Shown: positions 32,301 through 43,700 of the stretch, one piece after another | Layout: the number at the start of each line of letters is the position of its first letter | Position numbering within the stretch: the first letter of the stretch is position 1 | DNA from: an uncultured Clostridia bacterium | GTDB lineage: Bacteria; Bacillota; Clostridia; TANB77; CAG-508 | Assembly (NCBI GenBank): GCA_947601495.1 | Contig: CANQGE010000002.1 | Location: forward strand, 1-64,000 | Length of the DNA stretch: 64,000 nucleotides | Reading direction: 5' to 3' | Made by a program: the position numbers and the translations under genes | Notes under the pieces: generated by a model | What the model saw: only the letters and a program-made list of their open reading frames with translations | What the model was told of the DNA's origin: nothing | Databases searched by the model: none

Positions 32301-34437
32301 ATGATACTGTTCCTGAATAATCTGTTATACTTTCTCCATCGTCTAGAGTTACATCCGTAAAATCTACTTCTTTATCTTTTCCATCTATTGTAGCAACTCC
32401 TTTTACTGGTCCATAATAATTTTCTAAATCACCATTATTATCTGAATTATATTTATCTGTTACCGCTTCTCTTAGCTTTGTTATTATCTCAGCAGTTTCG
32501 CTTGAACCGTCATATCTCAAATATTGGTTTTGTAAAAACATTCTTTTGATTTTTGAGTTTGTTTCCACTCTTTGACCTTCACCTGTTTGCTTTACAGAGC
32601 CTGTTGCACTTATTTTTACATAAACGTTTTTCTTTATTTCATAATTTTCTTCCTCTCCTGATAAATCTGGATATGCTTGTTCATAATCTGTTGTTTCAGT
32701 GGAATCACTGCCTTTATAAGCAGAATATGAATTTGAACCTTCAACCTCATACCAGTTTAAATCTTCTGCAACATCTTTTATTTTATTTCTTTTTGCTCTT
32801 TTTACAACTTTTATTCCTGACTTTTCAGCTTCTTCTTGTGTTCCATCAAATAATTTAGGCTGTCCATTTTCTTCTTTAAATGAGCCATCATCATTTACTT
32901 CATAAAGTTTATATTCACCTATTTTACTCTTATCGTTTCCTACTTCATCTTCTCCATAAGTTTCATATAGTGTCCATCTTTCTTTCATTAATGCTTCATA
33001 GTCATAATCGTTTTCTACTACTTCGTCTTCTTCATTTATTACAAAGTATACGTCTCTATACCAATGATCTGTTACTTTTGCTATATATGGTTGATATGTT
33101 TTAAAATCTTGATCATCTGCACTTTTTAATTCGCTATATAGCTTTTCTATAAAGTCTTTACATGCTCCACAGCATTCAGTAACTGTATCATCTGTTTCAG
33201 AACATTTTGGAGTTTGAGTACAGCTTTCAGGACTACTTATTCCTAATTCTTTTAATACCGCCATTGCCTCTTCACGGTTTACAGCTAGCGCATCTAATGC
33301 TCCAATTATTCCTCCTCTTTTACTGCTTACAATATCTAAAATATCCTCATAAGACACATATTTGTCTCCAGATTTATAAAATGCATTAGCAGTATTTCCT
33401 GTTCCTTGTAATTTATGTAAATATAATTCTATTACTGTTTCAAATCCTGTTGCCATATCATAAGATAGGTCTGGCATCATTGTTGCTACATGAACTGATA
33501 GTAAAAAGTCTATTGGCATTCCATATCTTCCAGTCCAACCATCTAGTTTATATGTCATAGCATTATTAAACCAGCCTCTTTTTATTTCCATAGTCTTTTT
33601 TTCTGGATCTACTTTTATTGATCCTAAGTCATAAACACTATAGTATTTATCTTTTATTCCTATTGTTCCATTATCAAACCAAATATCTATCATTCCTCTA
33701 GACCAATATTGATTTGATTGTCCACCAGTGAACAGTGATGCAAGATGCTCCAATGCTCCTAAGAACCAACCATCTGATGTCATATTAAAATTTTTAATTG
33801 TATAAACATAATTATCTGATACTAAGTAGTTTTTAATAAAGTCACTTTCTGCTTCTTTAATATCGCCTACTTCTTTGGTGCCACTTTCAATTTCGTTTGC
33901 ATCTACAGCCTCTTGGATTTCTTCCTCACTTTCAAATCTTATAACTCCGTCTTTATCTCCATCGTTGTTTTCTTCATCTTCTCCAAGATACTTTGTTAAG
34001 AATCCGTATCCTTTTAAGTCATATCCCATTTGTTCAAGATAATCTAGTGTTTTATTTATATCTACATCTTCAACTTGTGTTGTTGTATCTTCTCCAAACC
34101 ACGAAGCAACAGCACTACCAACATCTTTTGCCAGTTCTTTTATTTGCTCAATAACCATACCAGGCATAGTTATAAAAAATAGTACTATGCCTATTATGAC
34201 TATTAATATTATTATGAAAACTAATACCCACATAAGTATTGGAAGCAAGGCTTTCATTAATCCTTTTTTAGCTGCATTTTTTGTTACACTTTTTGATAAT
34301 TTTTCTTGAATTTTTTTGCTTTTTAAACTTTTTCCAGTATCTTGATTTTCTTGTACATCGTTTTCCTGTGGCATACTTTCAGCTGGTAAGTTTTCTTCAG
34401 GTTCATTATTTTGTTCTAAATTATCTTCATCTTTCAT
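29392..34437 (-). CDS. Giant membrane-anchored protein, paralog 4; NlpC/P60- or CHAP-like module; lysozyme-like C-terminus
   Basis: Shared backbone; NVCCATLVSWALQNVGV...LEPGDILCYDGHIDMVGMEL...GGHYIEIGAEE; C-terminal LEKLMYWQAMEPEGFFYDLSPDGPKNLENNGH... Confidence 0.85.
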   Translation of the reverse strand: MKDEDNLEQNNEPEENLPAESMPQENDVQENQDTGKSLKSKKIQEKLSKSVTKNAAKKGLMKALLPILMWVLVFIIILIVIIGIVLFFITMPGMVIEQIKELAKDVGSAVASWFGEDTTTQVEDVDINKTLDYLEQMGYDLKGYGFLTKYLGEDEENNDGDKDGVIRFESEEEIQEAVDANEIESGTKEVGDIKEAESDFIKNYLVSDNYVYTIKNFNMTSDGWFLGALEHLASLFTGGQSNQYWSRGMIDIWFDNGTIGIKDKYYSVYDLGSIKVDPEKKTMEIKRGWFNNAMTYKLDGWTGRYGMPIDFLLSVHVATMMPDLSYDMATGFETVIELYLHKLQGTGNTANAFYKSGDKYVSYEDILDIVSSKRGGIIGALDALAVNREEAMAVLKELGISSPESCTQTPKCSETDDTVTECCGACKDFIEKLYSELKSADDQDFKTYQPYIAKVTDHWYRDVYFVINEEDEVVENDYDYEALMKERWTLYETYGEDEVGNDKSKIGEYKLYEVNDDGSFKEENGQPKLFDGTQEEAEKSGIKVVKRAKRNKIKDVAEDLNWYEVEGSNSYSAYKGSDSTETTDYEQAYPDLSGEEENYEIKKNVYVKISATGSVKQTGEGQRVETNSKIKRMFLQNQYLRYDGSSETAEIITKLREAVTDKYNSDNNGDLENYYGPVKGVATIDGKDKEVDFTDVTLDDGESITDYSGTVSLNQDSLNAFSMLENEHTLDADYIYRDFKELIVELGYFEKEELTDETPRLLEFLVPDTGSYMYPERSIDKNENEYGTMIHSKGDIDANKKYKLQELLQQMSEEEKEKQENGETDEETVNEFSGDITTGDTISTDTVRGLGAMMGTGKNISIPEVGAIDEVTRSVEQVSIDEFLQTTREMCEYMNEEGYDYCVYVTDAGQLTPEGVMKYCHHAPVHNNPCFLGKTFEISKESISKHNVCCATLVSWALQNVGVMPDSAHLDGAEALATWIQDNLDPEIIEVGEPLEPGDILCYDGHIDMVGMELSDGFEKYNGGHYIEIGAEEYTGHSAIQKISGWPSDSRIKFALRLNWGGKKGDRYEGYLGNEAVVSPVTGILLEYGTYTDEDVDSVSGEQYRVNVDLKYPSNVLTNSQEEGQITTEPSTQEQNQAVEPQTADSQTGVTQADKVGYAKILVLDKENYKKIENEMASHPGCRWGGGTFLNENGTYKDFDDLTLEQVKDKENGWSDIDKTLYGYKEFAERYEEAGISGYVVYIDGFKCELPDENFNNEDKSQLEHDTPQGEPIEIEDFMETTIGSFNSSGDIDDKKELLDSLYEVDDEYKLASERATKKLSAETYVKSEAIPSFYFEDTTNQENKDIIVIKEGTVLGRTITDKELIVDYRGQDYYEFRKRYKAQGNQKDQIGEDDTETTTETEEKPDKIIGNYIRIIMRDLDKTVVENVEDYMKLDESETKEIGPLEKLMYWQAMEPEGFFYDLSPDGPKNLENNGHVCRRENSSDKYGHDYAVCDGGAGELNLCPGIYLGKPGGALTTIGKYFVEVTGKSPIIMYDSWCTGEQLLDIYYTELMGEAEFLKNNLKNVELKDDKLNAMIDVAYAGTGTLQKSGILKIIDAGQTPTMEQFINTMRGTWYWSVNPKGCERRRMCDYYMYTEGKYGVGVYNKKDEIEEYYEFTSETPFQDLMKDINGAEKRPFNH

Positions 34438-34454
34438 ATTTTTCTCTCTTTCAT

Positions 34455-37400
34455 TTAATGTTCAAAAGTTACTTTTTTTGCTGAATTTATATTTCTCATT
34501 AAATCTTGAAATGGTGTAGTACTAGAAAATTCATAACACTCGTCTATTTCATCTTTATGACTATATACTCCAACTCCATATTTATTATCTTTAAAAATAT
34601 AGTAATCGCATAGCCTACGTCTTCTTGATCCATTAGGATTTCTGTCCCAATAAGGTGTACCTCTTAACGTATTTATGAATTCTTCTTTTGTAGGGGTTCT
34701 TCCACTATCGATAATATCTAAGAATTTCTTTTCTTCCATAATTCCTTTGCCAGCATAAGCTACATCTATAAGAGCAAACATTTGCTGTTCAGTTGGTTGC
34801 ACTTTCTTTAATTTTTTCTGTATATATTCTACTTCTTGCATTAGCTCTTGATAATAAATATCTAGTAATTGTTCTCCTGTGCACCATGTTTGATATTTAA
34901 CAATGCTTTTTGCTCCAGTTACATTTTTAAATATTGATGCTCCACTTGAATCATCTCCCAGCCAAATACCAGGACAAAGGTTTAAATCACCAGCACCACC
35001 ATCACACACTGCCCAATCATAGCCATATTTATCTGAAGGATCACTTCTTCTACAAGCATGCACATTTCCTTGTTTATCTTTTTGATTAACAGTGTTTCCA
35101 ACGCCTTTTATGTCGTAATGGAATCCTTCTGGTTCCATAGCTTGCCAGTACATAAATTCTTCTATGTTTCCAAGGCTTTCTATATCTGCATTTTCATCAA
35201 GTTTCATATAATCTTCTACGTTTTCTACAACAGTTTGGTCTTGGTCTCTCATTATAATTCTTAAATAATTTCCTATAACTTTATTAACTTCACCAATTTT
35301 TAAGAAGTCTTGCTCTTTTCTAAAGTCTTCGTATTTTTGATTTCTATAGTTTACTATTAATTCATAGTCTGTTATTGTTCTTCCAAGCACTGTTCCTTCT
35401 TTTATAACTATCATGTCTTTTTCTTCTTCATCATCTTCGCTTTCGAAGCCATCTAAGTATAGTGAAGGTGTAGCATAATATTTAACTACATTTTCTGCCT
35501 TTAGCTTATCTGTTGCTTTTTGACTTGGCATTTTATAAGCTACATCTTTTTTAAATAAACAATCATTTAATTCTTTTTTCTCGCTTACATTACCTTTGCT
35601 ATTAAAACTACTTAAAGTTGTTTTCTTGAAAGTATCTAAATTAATTTCTTCTCCTTCTGGTGCCTTAGTTTTTATTTGCTCTTTGTCTTCGTTGTCGAAA
35701 TCTTCATCTGGAAGTTCTAATTTAAATCCATCTATGTATACAACATATCCTGCTATTCCAGCTTCTTCGTAGTTTTCTGCGAATTCTTTATATCCATATA
35801 ATGTTTTGTCTAAGTCTGACCATTTTTTGCTTCTAACTTCACTTGTTGTTAAATCGTCAAAATCTTTGTATGTTCCATTTTCATTTAAGAAACTGTCTTT
35901 ATTTTTCCATTGCGTTCTTGGACGTAATTTACTTTCTATTTTCTTATAGCTTTCATTATCCAGAACTAATATTTTTGCATATCCTACTTTGTCTACTTGA
36001 ATTTCTCCTTCTGGCGGTGACTCTGATGTTTGCGATGAACCATCACTTGGCGGTGATTCCGACGCTTCAGCTTGTCCGTTTGAAGATTGTGCTCCATCAC
36101 TTGAAGTTTGAGTTCCATTATCTGTATCAAACACATTTGCTGGATATTTTAAATCCACATTTGTTCTATATTGCTCTCCTGTTAAAGAGTCTATATGTTC
36201 ATCTGTATAAGTTCCATATTCTAATAATATTCCTGTTACTGGTGATACTACTGCTTCATTTCCTAAATAACCTTTATAAAGTTCACCTTTTCTTTTTAGT
36301 CCTAAAGGAGCTTCATCTGGAATAAATACTCCTCTACGAGATGCTATTGAATTTTGCATAAAGTGATATACAAAGTTTTCAATAGGATTATCTGTTTCAT
36401 ATTTTCCAAAGTCGTCTGTTCTTAAAACATATTCATGTGTAGTTGAAGTTGTATTAACATATATTAGTTTTCCATTATCATCTATTCCAATAAGTACAAA
36501 ATAATGTCCTCCAAAAGTATATTGCCAATTATCGCCTTTTATTTTTTTACCTTTTCCAACTAAAACAATTATTGGTTTTCCTTCTTCTAATGCTTCTTGC
36601 ATTCTTTCAGCTAATGCTTTTGCTGAAGAAGATAGTGTGTTGCCATAATTACGTGGAATTGTATATGCTTCACCTTCAATACCAACAGATTTCATTCCTT
36701 TCTTTATTCCATCTAAAGATGGTGGGCAACCATATATATGTCCATAATATAATGGGTTTTTATAAATTCCATATCCTGATGAAAATATTGATGAAGATAT
36801 TGGTCCACATCCACTAGTTACATAATTGCAACTTCCAAAAGGTTTTGTAGAATAGCTTCCATAACCTTTATTTTGCATATATTTTCTATATGTAACTCCA
36901 TGAAGTTCTAGTCCATAAATAAATCCATCTCCATGTACACTTTTATCTATAGTCCATGTTCTAGAACCTCCAGCATATTGACTTGTATATGAAGATCCTA
37001 CAGTTTGAGCTAAACTGCTAAGTGCAGTGTTTTGTACTTGTTTTAGAGATACTCCTCCTTGACTAAGTGCAATGTCTTGAGTATCAGATTCTAATTCATC
37101 TTCATATTCTTCTTCATCCTCGTACTCTGATTCATCCTCATATTCTGAATATTCATCTTCATCTTCTTCGTCTTCATATTCCTCGTCTGGAATTGATGGA
37201 TCTCTTTCGTCTTCTGTTTGAGTATCTCCATCTTCTATGAAGCTACCTCCCTGATTTTCTGATTCATCTTGCCAATCATTTGGAATGTCTGGAGAATCTG
37301 GCATATCTGGAATTCCATCATCTGTTGGATCTGGTATAACTGGTGCAAATTGACTTCCCTCTCCTTTTGATGGTTTTTCCTCTCCTTCTGGTTGTGTTCC

Positions 37401-39467
37401 ATCGTCTCCTGTTTGATTTTCTCCACCTGTTTGATTTTCTTCGTCTCCATCAACTAGTTCTGTTTTTGCAAATGTTTGCATTGTTTCAAGATTTCCAGCA
37501 TCTATATCTCCTTTTGAGTGTATCATTGTTCCAGCTTCATTTTCATTTTTATCTATGTATCTTTTTGGATACATATAAGAACCAATATCTGGTACTAAAA
37601 ATTCTAATAATCTTGGTGTTTCATCTGTTAGCTCTTCTTTTTCAAAATATCCAAGTTCTACTATTAATTCTTTAAAGTCTCTATACATAAAGTCTGCATC
37701 TAAAGTGTGTTCATTTTCTAGCATACTAAACGCGTTTAATGCATCTTGATTTAGTGATACTGAACCAGATACATCTGCGACGCTTATTGTGTTATTTTCA
37801 TCTGTTTCTTTTTCATCATCTATATTAACAGAAATATTTGTGTGATCTACTTCTTTGCCGTCTGGGCCTATTCCTTTTACTGGTCCATAATATAATTGGT
37901 CTGAACCATTATTTATTGCTTTTCTTAATTTTTCTATTTCGTCTGCAGTTTTTTGAGAGCCATCATATCTAAAATATTCATTTTGTAAGAACATTTTTTT
38001 AATTTCTGGATTTGTTTCTGTTCTTAAACCTTCTCCTGTTTGAATTAAAGTGCCATCATTATCGTATTTATAAGCAGACCACTTACCAGATGTTCTATTC
38101 CATCTTACATCTTTATAACTCGTATTGTCATTTCTTTGTATAGTTACTGCTTTTTTTGCTACTTTTATTCCTTCTTTTTCAGCCTCTGAAGCTGTCATTA
38201 TTATGTAATTTCCACTTTCGTCTGTTTTGTATGTTCCATCATCATTTAATGCATACATTTTGTATTCACCTATTTTGCTCTTGTCCCCTCCAGCATCTTT
38301 CTCTGAATAAGTTTCATACAAAGTCCATCTCTCTTTTACTAATGCTTCATAATCGTAATCATAATCCACAAAATTTTGGTTTGTTTCTACAAAATAAATA
38401 TCTCTATACCAATGGTCTTTTACATATGCGATATATGGAACATTATCACTTGTTAATAATAACACAAGCTGTGTGTCAAAAGATTCTACCATATCATAAG
38501 CTAAATCTGGCATCATTGTTGCTATATGTATTGATAATAAAAAGTCCAAAGGCATTCCATATCTTCCTGTCCATCCTTCTAAGTTATATTCTTTTATGTT
38601 GCTTCCCCATGCATCTTTTATTTGTAAAATTTTCTTTCCACTATTTGCATCTACTTTAACTTTTACAGAGCTACCTATAAGCTTATCGAAAAATTTTCCA
38701 TAATAATCTCCAGGCTCACCTAAAGATTTTTCATGGTAAACTGATATCATTCCTCTGCCCCAATACTGTCCTAATTGTCCATCTGTGAAAAGGTTTCCAA
38801 CTTTTTGAAAAACAGAAAATATTGCTCCTAAAACTCTATGTCCATTGTTTGCAAGGTCATTTGTTTGATTTTCATTAGCTACTGTATATGTATAGTTATC
38901 TGAAACTAAATATGTATATATAAAATCGCTTTTTGCTTCTTGTATATTGCCTTCTAATTTTCCTGCTGCCCTTGCATCTTCTTCGTTATATCTTTTTACT
39001 CCATCTTGCTCTCCTTCTATACTTTCTGTTAAAAATCCATAGCCTTTTAAGTCATATCCCATTTGTTCTAGATAATCTAAAACTTCATAAATTTGTTTGT
39101 CTTCAATTTGCTTTGTTGTATCTCCTCCGAAAAAAGCTGATATTTTATTTCCTACTTTTAAAGACAATTCTTTTAATTTAGACATTACCATACCAGGCAT
39201 AGTTATAAAGAATAAAACTATACCTATTATAATTATCAGAACGATTATGAAAACTAGCACCCATGTTAATATTGGTAATAATACTTTTATTAAACTTTTT
39301 GAAGCTGCATTTTTAATTGATGATTTTGATAAAGCTTCTTGCACTCTTTTATCTATGCTTTTACTAGAGCTTTCGCTCATACTTGAACTATCTTGTGCTT
39401 GTGGTAGGTTTTCACCTGATAAATCATCTGGTTCATTATTAATTTCTGGATTTTCTTCTTCGTTCAT
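34455..39467 (-). CDS. Giant membrane-anchored protein, paralog 5; C39-like module; acidic linker; lysozyme-like C-terminus
   Basis: Shared backbone; TSGCGPISSSIFSSGYG...FGGHYFVLIGIDDNGKLIYVNTTS; acidic stretch EYEDEEDEDEYSEYEDESEYEDEEEYEDELESD. Confidence 0.85.
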   Translation of the reverse strand: MNEEENPEINNEPDDLSGENLPQAQDSSSMSESSSKSIDKRVQEALSKSSIKNAASKSLIKVLLPILTWVLVFIIVLIIIIGIVLFFITMPGMVMSKLKELSLKVGNKISAFFGGDTTKQIEDKQIYEVLDYLEQMGYDLKGYGFLTESIEGEQDGVKRYNEEDARAAGKLEGNIQEAKSDFIYTYLVSDNYTYTVANENQTNDLANNGHRVLGAIFSVFQKVGNLFTDGQLGQYWGRGMISVYHEKSLGEPGDYYGKFFDKLIGSSVKVKVDANSGKKILQIKDAWGSNIKEYNLEGWTGRYGMPLDFLLSIHIATMMPDLAYDMVESFDTQLVLLLTSDNVPYIAYVKDHWYRDIYFVETNQNFVDYDYDYEALVKERWTLYETYSEKDAGGDKSKIGEYKMYALNDDGTYKTDESGNYIIMTASEAEKEGIKVAKKAVTIQRNDNTSYKDVRWNRTSGKWSAYKYDNDGTLIQTGEGLRTETNPEIKKMFLQNEYFRYDGSQKTADEIEKLRKAINNGSDQLYYGPVKGIGPDGKEVDHTNISVNIDDEKETDENNTISVADVSGSVSLNQDALNAFSMLENEHTLDADFMYRDFKELIVELGYFEKEELTDETPRLLEFLVPDIGSYMYPKRYIDKNENEAGTMIHSKGDIDAGNLETMQTFAKTELVDGDEENQTGGENQTGDDGTQPEGEEKPSKGEGSQFAPVIPDPTDDGIPDMPDSPDIPNDWQDESENQGGSFIEDGDTQTEDERDPSIPDEEYEDEEDEDEYSEYEDESEYEDEEEYEDELESDTQDIALSQGGVSLKQVQNTALSSLAQTVGSSYTSQYAGGSRTWTIDKSVHGDGFIYGLELHGVTYRKYMQNKGYGSYSTKPFGSCNYVTSGCGPISSSIFSSGYGIYKNPLYYGHIYGCPPSLDGIKKGMKSVGIEGEAYTIPRNYGNTLSSSAKALAERMQEALEEGKPIIVLVGKGKKIKGDNWQYTFGGHYFVLIGIDDNGKLIYVNTTSTTHEYVLRTDDFGKYETDNPIENFVYHFMQNSIASRRGVFIPDEAPLGLKRKGELYKGYLGNEAVVSPVTGILLEYGTYTDEHIDSLTGEQYRTNVDLKYPANVFDTDNGTQTSSDGAQSSNGQAEASESPPSDGSSQTSESPPEGEIQVDKVGYAKILVLDNESYKKIESKLRPRTQWKNKDSFLNENGTYKDFDDLTTSEVRSKKWSDLDKTLYGYKEFAENYEEAGIAGYVVYIDGFKLELPDEDFDNEDKEQIKTKAPEGEEINLDTFKKTTLSSFNSKGNVSEKKELNDCLFKKDVAYKMPSQKATDKLKAENVVKYYATPSLYLDGFESEDDEEEKDMIVIKEGTVLGRTITDYELIVNYRNQKYEDFRKEQDFLKIGEVNKVIGNYLRIIMRDQDQTVVENVEDYMKLDENADIESLGNIEEFMYWQAMEPEGFHYDIKGVGNTVNQKDKQGNVHACRRSDPSDKYGYDWAVCDGGAGDLNLCPGIWLGDDSSGASIFKNVTGAKSIVKYQTWCTGEQLLDIYYQELMQEVEYIQKKLKKVQPTEQQMFALIDVAYAGKGIMEEKKFLDIIDSGRTPTKEEFINTLRGTPYWDRNPNGSRRRRLCDYYIFKDNKYGVGVYSHKDEIDECYEFSSTTPFQDLMRNINSAKKVTFEH

Positions 39468-39505
39468 TAATCCTTCTCTTTCTAAAATATTTTTAAATTA
39501 AATAA

Positions 39506-40102
39506 TTAATCAATTTTTTCAAAAACTACTGTTGATCTATTGCTCATTTCTCTATTAGCAAAAGACACTCTAAACTTTAAAGGACTATCCAACCCTGAAA
39601 ATGAAATTACCATATCAAAAGAAAGATAATAATTTGTAGTTTCAAAAGTATCTGTATCTATACTGCTTTCTTGAAATTTTCCTAAGTCTCCATATGAATT
39701 AAATCCGTCTATAAATGTTTGAAAATCTTCAAAATTTAAAACTCCTAAATTTTCATCAAGCTCTTGTTTGTTATCTGTATAATAATCCTCCAAATTCTTT
39801 GCTTTTTTTGCCTCTTTTAAGTAATCTGGTAGATTATATACAAAGTTATATAAACTTCTATAAAAATCATATTCGTCCAAATCACCTTCATAGTTTGAAA
39901 CAAATAGAAATGCTCCATTCGGTATAACTTTATCTTCCATTAAGCTTTCATAAGACTGCTCATCTAATACTCTATTCATTATTTCAGTTGAATTAAAATA
40001 TAGATATACGCAAGCAATTAATAACATAAGTAAAATTACGAATAAGATTATTATTTTTGTTTTTGCTGGCATTGGTTTTTTGTTTTTTCCATTTTTTTTC
40101 AT
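39506..40102 (-). CDS. Small TM-anchored protein of operon-specific family
   Basis: NYEGDLDEYDFYRSLYNFVYN...LEDYYTDNKQELDENLGVLNFEDFQTFIDGF...IDTDTFET resembles 40144..40746 and 13838..14401. Confidence 0.6.
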   Translation of the reverse strand: MKKNGKNKKPMPAKTKIIILFVILLMLLIACVYLYFNSTEIMNRVLDEQSYESLMEDKVIPNGAFLFVSNYEGDLDEYDFYRSLYNFVYNLPDYLKEAKKAKNLEDYYTDNKQELDENLGVLNFEDFQTFIDGFNSYGDLGKFQESSIDTDTFETTNYYLSFDMVISFSGLDSPLKFRVSFANREMSNRSTVVFEKID

Positions 40103-40143
40103 ATGAATATTTATATGTTTTTTAAAAACATATTCTCCTTTCT

Positions 40144-40746
40144 TTATATATCTTTTGCAAATTTTATTTTAGGCTTATTATCTTGAATTTCATTTATAAT
40201 AAACATTTTTAAACTAATACTAGAAGTTTCAAAATTTATTTCTAAATTTAAACTAGAATAGCCTGTTTCACTATTTTGAGCAAAACTTCTTGTGTCGAAC
40301 TTTGAACTTTTATATGTGATGTTTTCTAGTTTAGATACTTCTTTAACAATTTCGTTATAGTCTTCAAAATTATCTATTCCGAGATTTGAGTAAATTCTTT
40401 CTTTATTGTTTTGATAGTAATTTTCTATTTCTTCAATGCTTTTATTTTTCAAATTTGCATTAATTTCTGGAATTTCTTCAAAAACTAATTTATATATTGC
40501 AGAATAAAATACATTTTCATTTACATTGCCTTCATACAGTCTAATTAGAAAATTATATTCTCCTGGTATTATCATTTGGTTTTCGAGATACTCTTCATCT
40601 ACTTCTTGTTGTGCCTCTAGGTTTTCTTCATATATAGGTTCATTTTTTCCTTTTAAAACATTGTAAATAATTATGCAAGTTATTAATAAAATAAGTAAAA
40701 TGACAAATGTAAATATTGTAATTTTTATATATTTTTTCTTCTTCAT
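40144..40746 (-). CDS. Small TM-anchored protein of operon-specific family
   Basis: LYEGNVNENVFYSAIYKLVFE...IENYYQNNKERIYSNLGIDNFEDYNEIVKEV...FDTRSFAQ. Confidence 0.6.
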   Translation of the reverse strand: MKKKKYIKITIFTFVILLILLITCIIIYNVLKGKNEPIYEENLEAQQEVDEEYLENQMIIPGEYNFLIRLYEGNVNENVFYSAIYKLVFEEIPEINANLKNKSIEEIENYYQNNKERIYSNLGIDNFEDYNEIVKEVSKLENITYKSSKFDTRSFAQNSETGYSSLNLEINFETSSISLKMFIINEIQDNKPKIKFAKDI

Positions 40747-40760
40747 TTTTACCCCTTAAA

Positions 40761-43700
40761 TTAGAGAATTTTCTTATATCTAAAAGTCATTTCTTTGTTT
40801 ACTTTCTTTACCCATGCTTGGCTACAATATATTGGGCCTATTTGTGAAACATGAGTGTTCTTTCGCTTCAAGTAGTATGGAGAATATACCATTAAGTGTC
40901 CAAAATCATCAACTGCTGCTGCAAAACTTGGATAAGATTTCCATACGCCTTGTGAATGTCCATTATAACTTCCTTTTATACTAAACCAGTTATGTGTACT
41001 TGGATCTATAGCAGCCCAAGCTGTTCCACCGCCGGATTCTATTATTGTAACACAAGCAGCAAACACAGCACTAACATGATATTTTTCTTGCATTCTCATA
41101 AAAGCTTTTGTATTTGCTAAAATAATTTTTCTATCTGCAAACATTGTTCTAAATTGTTCTTCTGTAACAAATAAAGATTCATCTGTAACATCATAATCAT
41201 CACATAAACGTATTCCTTTATCCCATGGAGTATCTAATTTCATGTAATCTTCAACATTTTCAACTTCTGTTCCATCTAGGTCTTTCATTATAACTCTTAA
41301 ATAGTTTCCAATTACTGAACGTTCTGAATCTGGATTTTCTCTTATTTCTTCATAAGTTCCAAATTCTTTATTTCTAAATTGTTCATCTTCTAGTAGTTCT
41401 TTATCTGTTAAAGTTCTTCCTATTATTGTTCCTTCTTTTATGAAAACTAACTCTTCATCACCTGTATTAAAATATAGAGAAGGACTTGCTTTTTGCTTTA
41501 TTAAAGATTCTGCATTTAATTTATCTGTTTCCTTTTTGCTTGCCATCTTATATTTAGCATCTTTTTCATAAAGTGACTTTAATTTATAATTATCTAAATT
41601 TAAAGAGCTTGGAGTTAAACGCCCATCTTTAAAGTAATCCCACGTTATTGGCTCATCATTTGTAACGATTCCGTCTTTTAAGTCTCCTGGAAGACTACAT
41701 TTAAATCCATCTATATAAACTATGTATCCTGCTATTCCATATTTTTCATACAGCTCTACAAACTCTTTATATCCATAAACTGTTTTATCTATGTCGCTCC
41801 ATTTCGAAACTTCGTCTTCTGTGTTTAATTTATCTAAATAAACATTATGGTCATTTAATAGGCTGCTATTTTTCCAACTATTGTTTGTACCTTTTTCTAA
41901 TTTTAAGTAATTTTCTGTATCAAGAACTAAAATTTTTGCATATCCTACTTTATCTATTGGTATATTTTCAGTGTTTACTTGATTTGCTTCTGCTACTGGT
42001 TCTCCAGTTGTAGCTGAATCATCAGAAGATTCTTCTGCACTAAGTATAGATTTTACATCATATTTATAATCAACATTTTCTCTATATTCTGTATTAGATA
42101 TGCTATCAATTTCATCTTCATATGTACCATATTCAAGTAATATTCCTGTTACTGGTGATACTACTGCTTCATTTCCTAAATATCCTTCATATTTTTCTGT
42201 TGATTGCAAATCCCAAACATGAATTCCTACCCAACCGCTTGCTGCTGGCATTGCATCTCTTGAAGCACTTTTAGAAATTTCACATCTAAAGTTTGCCGGA
42301 TTTGTGTAGTCGTGTCCTGTTTTGTATATAGTAACTGTATCGTCTGTTTCTTCTCCAACATACATTATATGATACCATCCTGACCAATCATCTGGATTAG
42401 TACTGTTGTTTCCATTTGATGAATAACATTCGATTAAATCTCCTAAATGTAAATCTCCAATTTCAAAAACTGGTTGTCCACCAAATTCATTTAATAGACT
42501 ATCTATGTCTGTGGTGTTTCTAGGTTGTCCTTCTCCACCAACTAAACCTGCCTTCATATAAACTTTATCTGTTGTATAATTACAGCAAGTTAAGAATATT
42601 TGCTTTAACATGCAATCATCTATTTTTTTAGGTAGACCATTATGTGGATGATGTGGAACAGCTCCTGTTGAATAATTTGGATATGCATCTAATGGAAGAT
42701 AGCTTGCTCCAAAATTCTTACCAAACATTGAACATCTATTTAAGTCATAGCTTGCTGTTCCATCATATGCACAGTAGTTAAATCCAAGCATGTTCATTAA
42801 ACCATAGCAATATTCTCCTGCGTCTTTTAATGCATCTCCTGTTCCGTCTCCAATTACATCATTGCCTGCATATCTAGCAAAAATTCCACCTAATTGATTT
42901 AGAAATTCTTTATATTCTTTTTCATTTCCTTTGCTATAATAATTTCCTATTGTAGTTGAATTTAATTTATCTACCCATTTTTCTACAATTGCTTTAGTAT
43001 CAGACCAACCTGCTTTATCGAAATCGCTTGTAACTTTAGAAGAGCTTCCTCCAACTGTTTGTGATGTATTTATTGTTTGACTTGAAGCTACTGAAACACT
43101 ATTTTCACTTGTTCTAATTGATGATACTACTGTTAAATTTTCTGGTTGATCATCGTTATTTTGTAAATAATCGTTTCCTTCATCTTCTATAATTCCATCT
43201 AACTCTGGTTCAACCTCTTCATATTTAGCTGCATTAAATTCTTTATAGTCATATTTTGAATGAGCCATAGTTCCAAATTCATTCTCACGTTTATCTAAGC
43301 TTCTAATTGGATAACCATATGAACAAATTTTAGGAATTATGAATTCTAATAATCTTGGTGTTTCATCTGTTAATTCTTCTTTTTTGAAATATCCTAATTC
43401 TACTATTAATTCTTTAAAGTCTCTGTATATGTAATCTGCATCTAAAGTGTGTTCATTTTCTAACATGCTAAATGCATTTAGTGAGTCTTGATTTAAAGAA
43501 ACTTCTCCGGAAACATCTGCTACAGAAATAGTATTATTGTTTTCATCTACAATAGATTCTTTTGTGTAATCTACTTCATTTCCATCTGGACCTATTCCTT
43601 TTACTGGTCCATAGTATAGTTTATCGTCGCTTTCGCTTATTGCTTTTCTTAATTCTGTTATTTTATCTGCAGTTTTTGAAGATCCATCATATCTAAAATA

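Noticed and set aside
35843-36325. Plus-strand ORFs antisense to the giant genes (e.g. 35843..36325, 38156..38659, 43877..44296, 15612..16058)
   Set aside because: Leu/His/Phe-rich translations typical of antisense of AT-rich Glu/Asp/Lys-rich genes; no RBS or recognisable domain.
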